Below are positions 1 to 8,539 of a stretch of DNA of 48,318 bases, one piece after another (within the stretch, counting starts at the first letter, position 1; each line of letters begins with the position of its first letter). The translations under genes were made by a program, and so were the position numbers. The stretch lies in IMG/VR virus record IMGVR_UViG_3300035688_000010, positions 1 through 48,318 of that record, one strand, 5' to 3'. The notes under the pieces were generated by a model that ran no database searches, was not told the DNA's origin, and was given only the letters and a program-made list of their open reading frames with translations. This DNA comes from a virus.

Positions 1-127
1 TGATGTTGGTTCCATTAAAAGAATTCCGAAGAAGTTGGGAAGAGCTGCCGCACAGACCCTATATAGAGCGATATTCGATATGATAGTGAATAACACTGTG
101 CAAATGTGGGATGGTAAAGTTCTATTC
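1..127. repeat. Terminal direct repeat, left copy
   Basis: These bases are identical to the last 127 bases of the window, and the capsid reading frame continues in phase across the join. The repeat therefore marks a circular or circularly permuted genome whose unit length is 48,191 bp. A length of exactly 127 is a common assembler k-mer size, so this is most likely an assembly overlap and not a biological terminal repeat. Confidence 0.95.
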
Positions 128-622
128 CATGTAGACCATGGCAACTTGGGTGACCAGGAACTCTCCGCTTCTTACCTCTCCGAAATCAAACAGTTGATGA
201 TGGATCAGGTTGCTTACGGAGATGCTTATGAAGTTCTTGGAATGACAAATATTCCAAAGTTCATTATGGCCCCTTCCGAGCTTGAAGAACTCTGTTTCAA
301 ACTTAAAACTTCAAAGACACTGATTGGTGCTACCAATGAAGCCGCAACCGAACCGAACATTCATGCGACACAGGGATTGGATTACATTATTCTTCCTTAC
401 TGGACAGATGCGAAAGATTTTGCGATAGTCGCCGACCCGAAAGCACAGCCGACAATTGAAGTTGGATTCCTTGATGGGAAAGAAGAACCAGAATTGTTCG
501 TTCAGGATATGCCGAATGTTGGCTCCGTGTTCACAGCTGACAAAATCACTTACAAGATAAGGCACATATTCGGAACAGCTCCTCTGGATTACAGGACGAT
601 GTTTAAATCAGTGGTTGCCTAG
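2..622 (+). CDS. Major capsid protein, C-terminal part (gene wraps from window end)
   Basis: This open frame has no start of its own. It continues in phase the reading frame that begins at 46375 and runs off the right end. Joined through the 127-bp overlap, the protein is 812 residues; this part supplies roughly the last 205. The style (FDMIVNNTVQMWDGKVLF, then a run of beta-strand sequence near APLDYRTMFKSVVA at the end) fits the C-terminal half of a Mu/HK97-like major capsid protein. The stop is TAG at 620-622. A 7-bp hairpin follows. The first genes of the exported-protein block start 66 bases downstream. Confidence 0.85.
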   Translation, partial: DVGSIKRIPKKLGRAAAQTLYRAIFDMIVNNTVQMWDGKVLFHVDHGNLGDQELSASYLSEIKQLMMDQVAYGDAYEVLGMTNIPKFIMAPSELEELCFKLKTSKTLIGATNEAATEPNIHATQGLDYIILPYWTDAKDFAIVADPKAQPTIEVGFLDGKEEPELFVQDMPNVGSVFTADKITYKIRHIFGTAPLDYRTMFKSVVA

Positions 623-629
623 CATAATT

Positions 630-664
630 GAAGGACTAATGAAAAGTTTGAAAATGTGTCCTTC
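630..664 (+). terminator. Hairpin after the capsid gene
   Basis: GAAGGAC (630-636) pairs with GTCCTTC (658-664) across a 21-base loop, followed by TTAAATTT. The loop is long and the T-run is interrupted, so it may be an mRNA 3' stabiliser or partial terminator that keeps capsid mRNA abundant relative to the downstream genes. Confidence 0.4.
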
Positions 665-687
665 TTAAATTTCTTGGAGGAAATAAA

Positions 688-1116
688 ATGAAAAAATTAT
701 TTAATTTAATTCTCATGTTGTTAGTATGTTTAATTTTCGTTGCTTCTATTTTGCAAGCGGCTCCCCTGAAGAACATGACTTCCTATGCCGTGACCGTGAC
801 AACCTTTACAATCGATGGTTACGCTTATCATGTGGCAAATTTCACTCCTCTTCTTGCCAAAACAAAAGATTGGAGTATTTATGGAATTCTTTTGTCCAAG
901 GATTCCACAGCCGCAGATGAGACAATAACTATCTATGATAACTGCACCGGAACAGCTACCGTAACAACCCGACTCACGGTAATTTTAGCAAGTGGATGCA
1001 CAGCTCCGGTTTTCGTTCCTTTCAGTGATGCAAATCCATTGACAGTTACGAATGGGCTGATAATCAGAAAAACAAATGGCGGATGTGTCGTTCGGGCAAC
1101 CGTCTTTGCAAAATAG
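688..1116 (+). CDS. Small exported beta-rich protein
   Basis: 142 residues. An SD (TTGGAGGAA) lies 7 bases before the ATG. Residues 1-25 form a classical Sec signal peptide: MKK, a hydrophobic stretch, then ILQA|APL as a plausible signal peptidase I site. The mature part is about 117 residues, rich in Thr, Val and Ile alternation typical of a beta-sandwich, with three Cys (two in the segment DNCTG...ASGCTAP, one near the C terminus) that could form disulfides after export. Position directly after the major capsid gene is where decoration or head-fibre proteins usually lie, but a cleavable signal peptide is unexpected for a decoration protein. Family not recognised. Confidence 0.8.
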   Translation: MKKLFNLILMLLVCLIFVASILQAAPLKNMTSYAVTVTTFTIDGYAYHVANFTPLLAKTKDWSIYGILLSKDSTAADETITIYDNCTGTATVTTRLTVILASGCTAPVFVPFSDANPLTVTNGLIIRKTNGGCVVRATVFAK

Positions 1117-1142
1117 TTCTTTAGCATATAAGAATCGGGTTT

Positions 1143-1185
1143 AAAGAATTAGAAGTCCGCCACCTAGTCGGACTTCTAATTCTTT
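1143..1185 (+). terminator. 17-bp perfect intergenic hairpin
   Basis: Bases 1143-1159 pair perfectly with 1169-1185 (17 bp) around the 9-base loop CCACCTAGT. There is no T-run after the stem except the TTT inside it, followed by GACC. It sits between two genes, 15 bases before an SD. It could act as a weak bidirectional terminator, an RNase-processing site or a 3'-end protector. Confidence 0.55.
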
Positions 1186-1205
1186 GACCATTTCAGGAGG
1201 GCAAA

Positions 1206-1565
1206 ATGGAATTTCATATTTGCCAGAGAAAGACTGTCCTGGCATCAGCCGCAAGAACGACAGGAGGTCAGTCAAATTGGTTTCGTGTCGATGATGTAAA
1301 AGAAGCACTTCTCTTCATTGTAGTTTCTGCAGTATCCGGGACAAACCCAACTCTCACTTTAACAATAGAAGCCGCCGCAGAGGATATAGATACCCCAACT
1401 GCCAGAGATGCATTCTCATTGGATTCTGTTCTACCAATTACTGCAATATCAAACAAAGTCCAAAGAGTAACTAATTTTGGTAAGTGGGTTCGAGTTAAAT
1501 ATGTAATCGGCGGAACTAATACGCCATCATTTACTTTTGAAATTAAATGGGTTGGCAAATCTTAA
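1206..1565 (+). CDS. Small beta-sandwich protein, possible head decoration protein
   Basis: 119 residues with an AGGAGG SD 6 bases before the ATG. Unlike its neighbours it has no signal peptide, so it is likely cytoplasmic and virion-associated. The sequence is almost entirely alternating beta-type (LLFIVVSAVSGTNPTLTLTI; WVRVKYVIGGTNTPSFTFEI), ending EIKWVGKS. Size, fold type and its place two genes after the capsid are compatible with a capsid decoration or stabilising protein. That is inference from context. No family is recognised. Confidence 0.75.
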   Translation: MEFHICQRKTVLASAARTTGGQSNWFRVDDVKEALLFIVVSAVSGTNPTLTLTIEAAAEDIDTPTARDAFSLDSVLPITAISNKVQRVTNFGKWVRVKYVIGGTNTPSFTFEIKWVGKS

Positions 1566-1576
1566 GGAGGAATACA

Positions 1577-2278
1577 ATGAAGAAAATATTATTAACAATC
1601 TTAATCTTAATAGGATTGAGCATTAATTTATTTGCTATCTGGCCTACGGATGAAGTAGTATCTGATATCTTTAGTCCCGATATTCATGCAGTATTTGTAA
1701 TCGCATTGCCTACTTGCACTTACGATGTTCACGGATCTACTATCTATATAACAGAATCTCAGTTGAATAATATACTTACAAGTATTGAAGCGAGTTCCAA
1801 GGCAATCACACAGGGATTAACAAATGTCAAATTTGAGATTCATGCTTCTTCGGAAGGAATAGTCATAGCCTTGACAAAAGTAAGCAGTGATATTATTGCA
1901 AGTTCAAATGCCGTTACTGAAAAATTAACAGGCATACAAGGTTCCCTTAATGCAGGTACAACCATATTTAATTCCAATCCACAGATGTTATATTCTGGGC
2001 AAACAATCTACAAGAGTTCCGGGACCGCAGGTTTACTTACCAGTGCAACTGGAGTCACAATTACTGTTGCAGATAAAGTGAAAGCATTTTATTTTTTATA
2101 TGAAAGTCCTTCGGGTGAGTATTGCAAAATAGAACCATCAACCTGGGGCGTTCCGATACGTCTTAGTGATGGTAAATATAGCAATATCCTAGTAGACTAT
2201 CCAGAAGCAATTACTTTCACTATATCTGATATGGTGGTAGGTTCCACTCTTACATGGGTGGTTCCTGTCGTAAAATAG
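1577..2278 (+). CDS. Exported protein with a coiled stalk and beta C-terminal domain
   Basis: 233 residues. The ATG at 1577 is chosen over one 30 bases upstream because an AAGGAGG SD lies 6 bases before it and translation then starts with a signal peptide (MKKILLTILILIGLSINLFA|IWP). Residues about 65-130 contain roughly 18-residue repeats of the type ASS-x-x-I-x-x-x-L-T-x-V, a trimeric coiled-stalk pattern as in fibres. The last 85 residues are beta-rich. Possible surface fibre or adhesin with a stalk and head domain. Not a recognised family. Confidence 0.75.
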   Translation: MKKILLTILILIGLSINLFAIWPTDEVVSDIFSPDIHAVFVIALPTCTYDVHGSTIYITESQLNNILTSIEASSKAITQGLTNVKFEIHASSEGIVIALTKVSSDIIASSNAVTEKLTGIQGSLNAGTTIFNSNPQMLYSGQTIYKSSGTAGLLTSATGVTITVADKVKAFYFLYESPSGEYCKIEPSTWGVPIRLSDGKYSNILVDYPEAITFTISDMVVGSTLTWVVPVVK

Positions 2279-2287
2279 GAGATAACC

Positions 2288-4141
2288 ATGAAAAAAATAT
2301 TATTTGGTTTGTCTATTGTATTACTTTATTCAAGTATGATTTATGCTCAATCTCAAGGCATTGGAACTTTAAGGGATAATACAAAAGTAACTACAACTGA
2401 ATTTAGGAATACAACTACTTATATACAGTCTCAGATTGATGATATAATTGACTCGACTTTGACTCCAAGAATACCCACAATACTTGTTTGCGGTAGCAAC
2501 AGCAACGCAGATATAAAAGCGGTAGCCCATTATGTTTGCGACGGAACAAATGACAGTTCGCAACTTCAATCGGCAATAAACAGCCTGACTTTCGGCAAGA
2601 TAAATATTGACGGAACATTGACCTTGAATTATCCTATTTACCTTACAAGCAAGAACGGAATAACTATTGAAGGATATGGCGAAAATTCTACCTTGAAAAT
2701 TAAAAATAGCGCATCCGGTTGGACTGCTTCAACAGATACGGTTACGGGATTATTTACTACAAACGGAAATTCAAATATCATAATAAGAAATTTAATACTT
2801 GACGGCAACAGTTCAAATCAGGGTGCAAGAACTTCAAAGGCAGTGTATAGTTCTGGTAGCGAAAGCGACTGGACAATAGATAACTGCATAATTCAGAATT
2901 TTAAAAATATGACACAAGCAGGCGGTATTTACATAGGGCAAAGCGACACGGCAGTAAACATAAAAATAATAAATAATAAATTTATTAATGTAGGAAACGC
3001 TGGTACAAACAGTTGTATTTCAATTATATATCAGGGAAGTAATAAAATTATTGTTAAGGATAATATGGCAACGACTTGCAAACTTTTTTGTGAATTGACA
3101 AAAACAAGTAATGTGGATATATCCCACAATATTTTAAGTGGTGGTGCAGGGTTTTCGGTATTAATAACAGTAAGCAGTTGTACCATAACAAATAATAATA
3201 TTAGCAACGAGTCAGGTATGACAGAAAGTCTTTACGTGTCTGGTAATGAAAACAGTATAGAAAATAATATTTTTAATAATAGTGCGTCTGGTAAGATAAT
3301 AAGAGTTGTAGGTTTACGCAATAGCATAATAGGAAATAAAATGTATAGTTTAACTGCTTGTGAATATGGAATATATGATAACGCAACTACTGGAGATATT
3401 ATTGCCCTCAATACTATTTATGATAATACTACCCCAAACGGCGACGGAATATATGTAAATTCGTCAAGCACAACAATAATGGGAAATAAATGCAATAACA
3501 ATAATAGATACGGCTTTAATATAACTGTTACAGCGGGGATAATTATAGGCAATGAAGCATTTAATAACGGGACTGCAAACGTAAGCATAACAAAATCGGG
3601 CAGGGTTGTAGATAACAATAACTCCTGGAACGCAGATAATTTATTTAACGACGGAAGTAATGCTATGACGGGTGCTTTGGATATGGGAAATAACTCAATA
3701 AACTACTGCCCTGAAATAATTAAGTCAACAACGCAGGCGGAAGTAGTTATCAGTTCAAGCCCGAAGTGGAGTAAGACAGCTCAAGACGTATCGGCGGTGG
3801 CATTATCTACCGCAGGAATTCAATTTGAAATCGGAATTGACAGCGTGCCTGCAGTAAATGATTTTTGCGGGATTTCAACTCTATTTAACTGGAATTTAAA
3901 AAGTCTTTATGGGTTTTTAGATACACCCGCAACTGGTTCTGCTTTTATTGTCGATTGCTATATTTCAAATTCCGCAAATGTTGTGGCGACAATAAATATC
4001 CCTGTTGGTTGTTCTTCAAGCACGGTAGTAAATATTTCCTCGCAAGTGCCTTCGGGATATTGGTTTAAGGCGAGAGTAAAACAGATAGGAAGTACTATTG
4101 CAGGTAGTGATTTTAGAATAAACGGGGAATATACAAAATGA
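2288..4141 (+). CDS. Exported right-handed beta-helix (pectate-lyase-like) protein
   Basis: 617 residues with SD AGGAGAT. The signal peptide is about 20 residues, ending MIYAQ. Residues about 70-130 (CDGTNDSSQLQSAI, then IEGYGENSTLKI) match the entry cap of pectate-lyase-like tailspikes. Residues about 155-440 are some a dozen coils of the N-x-I-x-x-N type (IKIINNKFINVGNAG, VDISHNILSGG, CTITNNNIS, NSIENNIF, IIIGNEAFNNG). The segment LFNDGSNAMTGALDMGNNSI resembles fibre proteins, and a beta-sandwich of about 130 residues closes the protein. It may bind or cleave surface polysaccharide. The signal peptide sets it apart from ordinary tailspikes, which fold in the cytoplasm. Confidence 0.85.
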   Translation: MKKILFGLSIVLLYSSMIYAQSQGIGTLRDNTKVTTTEFRNTTTYIQSQIDDIIDSTLTPRIPTILVCGSNSNADIKAVAHYVCDGTNDSSQLQSAINSLTFGKINIDGTLTLNYPIYLTSKNGITIEGYGENSTLKIKNSASGWTASTDTVTGLFTTNGNSNIIIRNLILDGNSSNQGARTSKAVYSSGSESDWTIDNCIIQNFKNMTQAGGIYIGQSDTAVNIKIINNKFINVGNAGTNSCISIIYQGSNKIIVKDNMATTCKLFCELTKTSNVDISHNILSGGAGFSVLITVSSCTITNNNISNESGMTESLYVSGNENSIENNIFNNSASGKIIRVVGLRNSIIGNKMYSLTACEYGIYDNATTGDIIALNTIYDNTTPNGDGIYVNSSSTTIMGNKCNNNNRYGFNITVTAGIIIGNEAFNNGTANVSITKSGRVVDNNNSWNADNLFNDGSNAMTGALDMGNNSINYCPEIIKSTTQAEVVISSSPKWSKTAQDVSAVALSTAGIQFEIGIDSVPAVNDFCGISTLFNWNLKSLYGFLDTPATGSAFIVDCYISNSANVVATINIPVGCSSSTVVNISSQVPSGYWFKARVKQIGSTIAGSDFRINGEYTK

Positions 4142-4677
4142 AAAAAATCCTCGGAATAAAAAACTGGTATCACTTTTTTTTGGGGGGAGTCCTGTTTTTA
4201 ACAGGCACTTTATATGGGCAGGAAATCATTAAATCTTCCACGGCTCTTGCGAATATGTATATCGTCTATTTTGGAAGTATGACCAGCACAGATAGAAATA
4301 CAATAGCAAATTCATTATTGAAAGTTTGTAACAACAATAGACAGCCTTCGGCGAGATACCATTGCTGGTATAATACGAATGACTGCACGGCAAAATTTAC
4401 TGATTATAGAGATACTACGGTTAAATTCGATACTTCAACGACCAGAATGACTATTATGTTTGACGCTGCATATTCTTCGGTAGTAACGCCTTTAATAACG
4501 TCAGGTAAGATTAAAAAAATAGGGACTCTTTATTCAACAAAATATGATGAAGTTAAAGGACGCAAGAATCTTGACGGAGTAACTTTCGTAAAGGATATTG
4601 ATTATCCGATAGAGTACAATAATAAGGACTGGTGCTTATGGAAATACATAGTTGATACAAGCACGCCAATAAAATGA
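4138..4677 (+). CDS. Exported or membrane-anchored protein of unknown function
   Basis: 179 residues, starting in an ATGA overlap with the beta-helix gene and so translationally coupled to it. The N terminus (MKKILGIKNWYHFFLGGVLF) ends in TLYGQE, a signal peptide or signal anchor, and shares MKK-x-x-x-IKNW-x-HF with the gene at 4787. The rest has four Cys, two of them in the segment VCNNNRQPSARYHCW, and a segment YPIEYNNKDWCLWKY at the C terminus. A T8-G6 homopolymer pair (4174-4187) falls inside the signal sequence and would break the frame if it slipped. Family not recognised. Confidence 0.7.
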   Translation: MKKILGIKNWYHFFLGGVLFLTGTLYGQEIIKSSTALANMYIVYFGSMTSTDRNTIANSLLKVCNNNRQPSARYHCWYNTNDCTAKFTDYRDTTVKFDTSTTRMTIMFDAAYSSVVTPLITSGKIKKIGTLYSTKYDEVKGRKNLDGVTFVKDIDYPIEYNNKDWCLWKYIVDTSTPIK

Positions 4678-4790
4678 AAATATTGATTAAAAAGTTTATT
4701 GAATGGTTTACTAATAGATACCCTTGTGAATATTGTAATTATAGAAAGGAATGTTTTAATGCTTTTGGAAACAAGAGGATATGTAAGTGA
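4674..4790 (+). CDS. Small Cys-rich protein (38 aa)
   Basis: The start is in an ATGA overlap with the preceding gene, and the TGA overlaps the GTG start of the next gene, so it is flush on both sides. The protein is basic at its N terminus (MKILIKKFIEWF) and then has CEYCNYRKEC and a final Cys near the end: four Cys in 22 residues, the pattern of a small zinc-binding knuckle. No signal peptide is evident. Tight coupling on both sides argues that it is translated. Function unknown. Confidence 0.55.
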   Translation: MKILIKKFIEWFTNRYPCEYCNYRKECFNAFGNKRICK

Positions 4791-7483
4791 AAAAAATGTT
4801 TAACATAAAAAACTGGTTTCATTTTTGGACAGGAGTAACTGTAGGACTGATAATATATTTAGTCCTGATTACTTCTGTATCTTTTGGTGCACTTGTCAGA
4901 GACTGGGAATTTGAAGAAGGGACAGGAGCAGTTGCTTTTGATACCATTCATTTTGACACAATAACATTATCAGGTACAACTTCGTGGGTATCAGGGAAAG
5001 TGGGAAGTTATGCCTTGAATATCGGTTCTGATGGCAGTGGCTTGGACACTATTGCAGTTTCCCCTGATACAGGCGGAACAGGTGGATTAAGCACAATGAC
5101 AATAAAATTCTGGGTAAAATTTGATGCCTGGGATGCGACCGTAAATACGCTTTACAGCGTTAGTAATGGAATACAAAATACGGTAATATATTTCAAACAA
5201 ACTGTTGGCTATTTTTTAATGAATGGTCATACCGACAATGTCGCTTGCTTGAATTTGACTGGACTACCAGCTATGTCAACAGGAGCATGGTATAGAGTAG
5301 TTTTTACTCTTGACTCGGCTGCAGACGCAACTTATTGGAGAAATGGCGTTGAAATGGGGCATATAGCTTGCGTAAATCTTCCCATTTATGATATTCCCAG
5401 CCAGACAATTTCAAGTTGGTTCAGATATGGCGGTGCCAATAATTTTACATTAAACGGAACAATAGATAATATGACAATAGAAGATGTCTGTTATTCTTCG
5501 GCAGAAGTAATGTCCGATTGGTCAGGCACTCCGCCACCAGATACTACGCCTCCAGTAATAAGCGGCGTATCTGCAACAAGTATTAGTTCGACAACCGCAA
5601 CTATATTATGGACAACAGACGAATCGGCAAACAGTCAAATTGATTACGGACTGACAACCAGCTATGGCAGTTCAACAGCGCTTGATACCGATTTTGTAAC
5701 CAGCCACAGTGAGACTATAAGACAATTAGCGGACAGCACGACATACCATTATAGAGTTAAAAGTATGGACGTTTCAAGCAACACGGCAACAGGAACGGAT
5801 AATACTTTTTCCACCTATTTAAGACCACCTGATACAACACCGCCTGTAATTTTTAATGTTACCGTTGACACAATAACCTGCCTGTCTGCCTCTATCAGAT
5901 GGATAACAGATAAGGCAACGACTGGCAGAATACACTATGGACTGGACGATAATTACGGAAGTACCAGCACAATCATATCATCTTATATTTCCACGCATAC
6001 AATAACTCTCGATGGATTGGCAAGAGGGACAACCTACCATTTTAGGACTGTATGCGTAGACACTTCCGCAAACACAGGATACGGAACAGACAGTTCTTTT
6101 GTTAGCGATTATCAGCCGATACCTGATAGTGTGGCAACAGTCAGGGATGGAACGGGAACAGACATTCTGTCAACAAAATACAGGTCTCTTTTAGAGGCGA
6201 ACTGGGACGCCTCGTCAGGTGCTATGTACTATAAGTATGCGCTAGGAACTGTTGATGGTGCAACAGACGTAAGAGATTGGACAAATTGTACAGGTAGTTC
6301 CTGGACAGCTTCAATATTGTATTTAACCGACGGCGCCACGTATTATTTTTCAGTCAAAGCTTCAAGCGGTGGCGGAGACAGTTCCTTAACCAGTTCAAAC
6401 GGGCAATATATTCAAAATTCAAGTATTGCGGGAGTCAACGGGCTGGTTGCACGCTGGAAATTTAACGAGGGTACAGGCAACTATTCAAAGGAAGAAGTAT
6501 CGCAGACAACAGGAACTTTTAATTCTGGGGGAAGCTGTGATACCGCAAAGTGGATTACTTCATTCAATGGAAGCAGTGGATTTGAATTTGACCCAACGCA
6601 TATATGTCCTTATTTTTTGCAAAATAATATATCTTATCCCGTTGGTAATTCTTCATATACCTTTACAGGCTGGTTCTATGATTATAGTGTCATTACCGAT
6701 ACTTGGGCGATAGGAATGATGGCAGCTTGGGGAGGATTTTCTGAACAAGGCGGAGATATGGTAGTATGCGGAATGTCTAACGGTATTTTTCCGCCTAGCG
6801 GCTATGATTATAACCCAAATTTTTTAAATACGTGGTACATTGACCATAATGGCGACCCTCGATATGTTAATCCTTATATGTCAAGAGATAACTGGCATTT
6901 TGTAGCTTTTGAGTATAACGGAAATGATTTAACGAATAAAATATATTTAGACGGTTCTACTACGCCTGTTGTAGATGAATACGCAGGCGAAGGCGGTTAT
7001 GCAGTTATGAAGTATGGAAGTGTCTATATAGGTTCTTGGGGTTGGTATATGTCGGATTATCTTGGTTTTAAGGGATTTAATTTTAAAGGAAAAATTGATG
7101 AGTGTAAAATGTTTGATACTGCTTTAAGCACGACGGAAATATCAAAGATATATAATTACGATAATGTAACCTCATCTGCCGTCTATTATGTTTTAATCCT
7201 GAAACGAAATGATTTACAGGCGGACAGTCTTTGGGAAACAGGAGATATAGTTTCACAGATAGCAGAACAGGATTTTCACGGCTGGGGAGATATGGAATTA
7301 AACACAGATTTGTTTGCAACTACAAAAATCATAGGAAGCACCTGCTGTTATAGAAATTGTTTAATGGCAGATACTACTATGGTTTACAAAAATAGGGAAT
7401 ATCAGGTATATCTTGACAGCGTAACACCTGAAATGACTTGTATGGATTTTTGTAACAGCATTAATAAAAAGAGTTTACCATAA
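4787..7483 (+). CDS. Exported multidomain LamG / fibronectin-III adhesin-like protein
   Basis: 898 residues, GTG start coupled to the small gene before it. A long signal peptide or anchor covers residues 1-36 and shares the IKNW-x-HF motif with the gene at 4138. Domains: LamG/concanavalin-like about 38-245 (opening DWEFEEGTG); two fibronectin-III domains about 248-345 and 346-440, each opening DTTPPVI with the typical ATILWTTDESA and SIRWITDKA strands; a third FN3-like segment about 450-545; a second LamG about 550-790 (VARWKFNEGTGNYS; GKIDECKMFDTALS); and a Cys-containing tail. The architecture is that of bacterial surface or secreted carbohydrate-binding adhesins. A virion fibre is the alternative, but the signal peptide argues for export. 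Confidence 0.85.
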   Translation: MKKMFNIKNWFHFWTGVTVGLIIYLVLITSVSFGALVRDWEFEEGTGAVAFDTIHFDTITLSGTTSWVSGKVGSYALNIGSDGSGLDTIAVSPDTGGTGGLSTMTIKFWVKFDAWDATVNTLYSVSNGIQNTVIYFKQTVGYFLMNGHTDNVACLNLTGLPAMSTGAWYRVVFTLDSAADATYWRNGVEMGHIACVNLPIYDIPSQTISSWFRYGGANNFTLNGTIDNMTIEDVCYSSAEVMSDWSGTPPPDTTPPVISGVSATSISSTTATILWTTDESANSQIDYGLTTSYGSSTALDTDFVTSHSETIRQLADSTTYHYRVKSMDVSSNTATGTDNTFSTYLRPPDTTPPVIFNVTVDTITCLSASIRWITDKATTGRIHYGLDDNYGSTSTIISSYISTHTITLDGLARGTTYHFRTVCVDTSANTGYGTDSSFVSDYQPIPDSVATVRDGTGTDILSTKYRSLLEANWDASSGAMYYKYALGTVDGATDVRDWTNCTGSSWTASILYLTDGATYYFSVKASSGGGDSSLTSSNGQYIQNSSIAGVNGLVARWKFNEGTGNYSKEEVSQTTGTFNSGGSCDTAKWITSFNGSSGFEFDPTHICPYFLQNNISYPVGNSSYTFTGWFYDYSVITDTWAIGMMAAWGGFSEQGGDMVVCGMSNGIFPPSGYDYNPNFLNTWYIDHNGDPRYVNPYMSRDNWHFVAFEYNGNDLTNKIYLDGSTTPVVDEYAGEGGYAVMKYGSVYIGSWGWYMSDYLGFKGFNFKGKIDECKMFDTALSTTEISKIYNYDNVTSSAVYYVLILKRNDLQADSLWETGDIVSQIAEQDFHGWGDMELNTDLFATTKIIGSTCCYRNCLMADTTMVYKNREYQVYLDSVTPEMTCMDFCNSINKKSLP

Positions 7484-8529
7484 TGAAAAAACTAATTTAT
7501 ATTTTATTGGCTATATTACTATTGATAGTATGTTATGTTTTAGATAGCGAAGCAGTATCAAGCGGAACATACACCGTCAGACAGGACGGAACGGGAAATT
7601 TTACGTCTGTCGCAAGCGCAGAAGCAGGGTTGCAGGGAATATTGACCTCTACGGTAAACATAGTTATTCAAAGCACCTGGACAACTGCGGAAGGCGGTAT
7701 GACTTGGACTGGTTGGACGACATTTTCAACAGCACCAGTTATTTGCACAGCACAGGGAGGGGCAAGACATAAAGGCATTTGGACTGATACTGCACACAGG
7801 TTTCAGGCTGATAAAAGCGGTACAGCTATGATATTTTTTGGGAGTTGTAAGAATATTTATCTTGACGGATTGCAAATTCATAATCTAAATACGGCAGGTT
7901 CAGGAACGGCACAGTCACTCCGCAATAATTCAACAACAGCAGGAAGAACGAGAATAATATCAAATTGCCTGATAAGAACAAATAAGACAGGGGAAGGGAC
8001 AAGCGGATTTTATGACGCTGACGCTGGAAGAAGCCTTTATGGTTTATATAACAATATATTTTATCTTTGCGATACCGCCACAAATATATATGCGACAGGA
8101 AACGGCACTACTTATTATTATTACAACAATACATTTTCGTCAAATGCAACTGGCTGTTATGGTGCAAGCACGGTAGTAAACTGTGTGCTTTACGCAAAAA
8201 ATAACCTATCGCAATTCAATGCAACAGATTTTGACTTTACTGGCTGGCAGGGGGTTACGGAAACCGCAACCAATGTTTCGCAGGATGCAACATCTCCCGA
8301 TACCAATTATAGAAATCAAACATCTTCTTTTACCAATAGGAACGGGTTTAACTTTCATCTACTTGCAACCGATACAACGGCACATTTAAGAGGAACGGAT
8401 TTAAGAACCGATCCGATACAACCAGTTACAACTGATATTGACGGAAATATAATATATACCCCGACAGATATTGGCGCTGACTATATACTTGCAACACGGA
8501 AAAAAAGATGTATAACTATAATTCAATAA
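7483..8529 (+). CDS. Exported beta-helix protein
   Basis: 348 residues. The ATG overlaps the previous TAA by one base. The signal peptide is MKKLIYILLAILLLIVCYVL with cleavage near DSEAVSS. Middle region: N-rich coils (RIISNCLIRTN, GLYNNIFYLC, YYYYNNTFSSN, VVNCVLYAKNNL) of a right-handed beta-helix. The end has DIDGNIIYTPTDIGADYI, the DIGA motif often closing parallel-beta-helix 'choice-of-anchor' surface proteins. Likely a surface or secreted glycan-binding protein. Confidence 0.8.
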   Translation: MKKLIYILLAILLLIVCYVLDSEAVSSGTYTVRQDGTGNFTSVASAEAGLQGILTSTVNIVIQSTWTTAEGGMTWTGWTTFSTAPVICTAQGGARHKGIWTDTAHRFQADKSGTAMIFFGSCKNIYLDGLQIHNLNTAGSGTAQSLRNNSTTAGRTRIISNCLIRTNKTGEGTSGFYDADAGRSLYGLYNNIFYLCDTATNIYATGNGTTYYYYNNTFSSNATGCYGASTVVNCVLYAKNNLSQFNATDFDFTGWQGVTETATNVSQDATSPDTNYRNQTSSFTNRNGFNFHLLATDTTAHLRGTDLRTDPIQPVTTDIDGNIIYTPTDIGADYILATRKKRCITIIQ

Positions 8530-8539
8530 GGAGTAATCT

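Noticed and set aside
35-622. Separate gene starting at position 35
   Set aside because: The ATG is inside the capsid frame, with no SD, and the frame continues from the right end of the circular map.
6426-6713. 95-codon frame in another phase within the LamG/FN3 gene
   Set aside because: Lies wholly within a strong coding frame with clear domains and has no SD.
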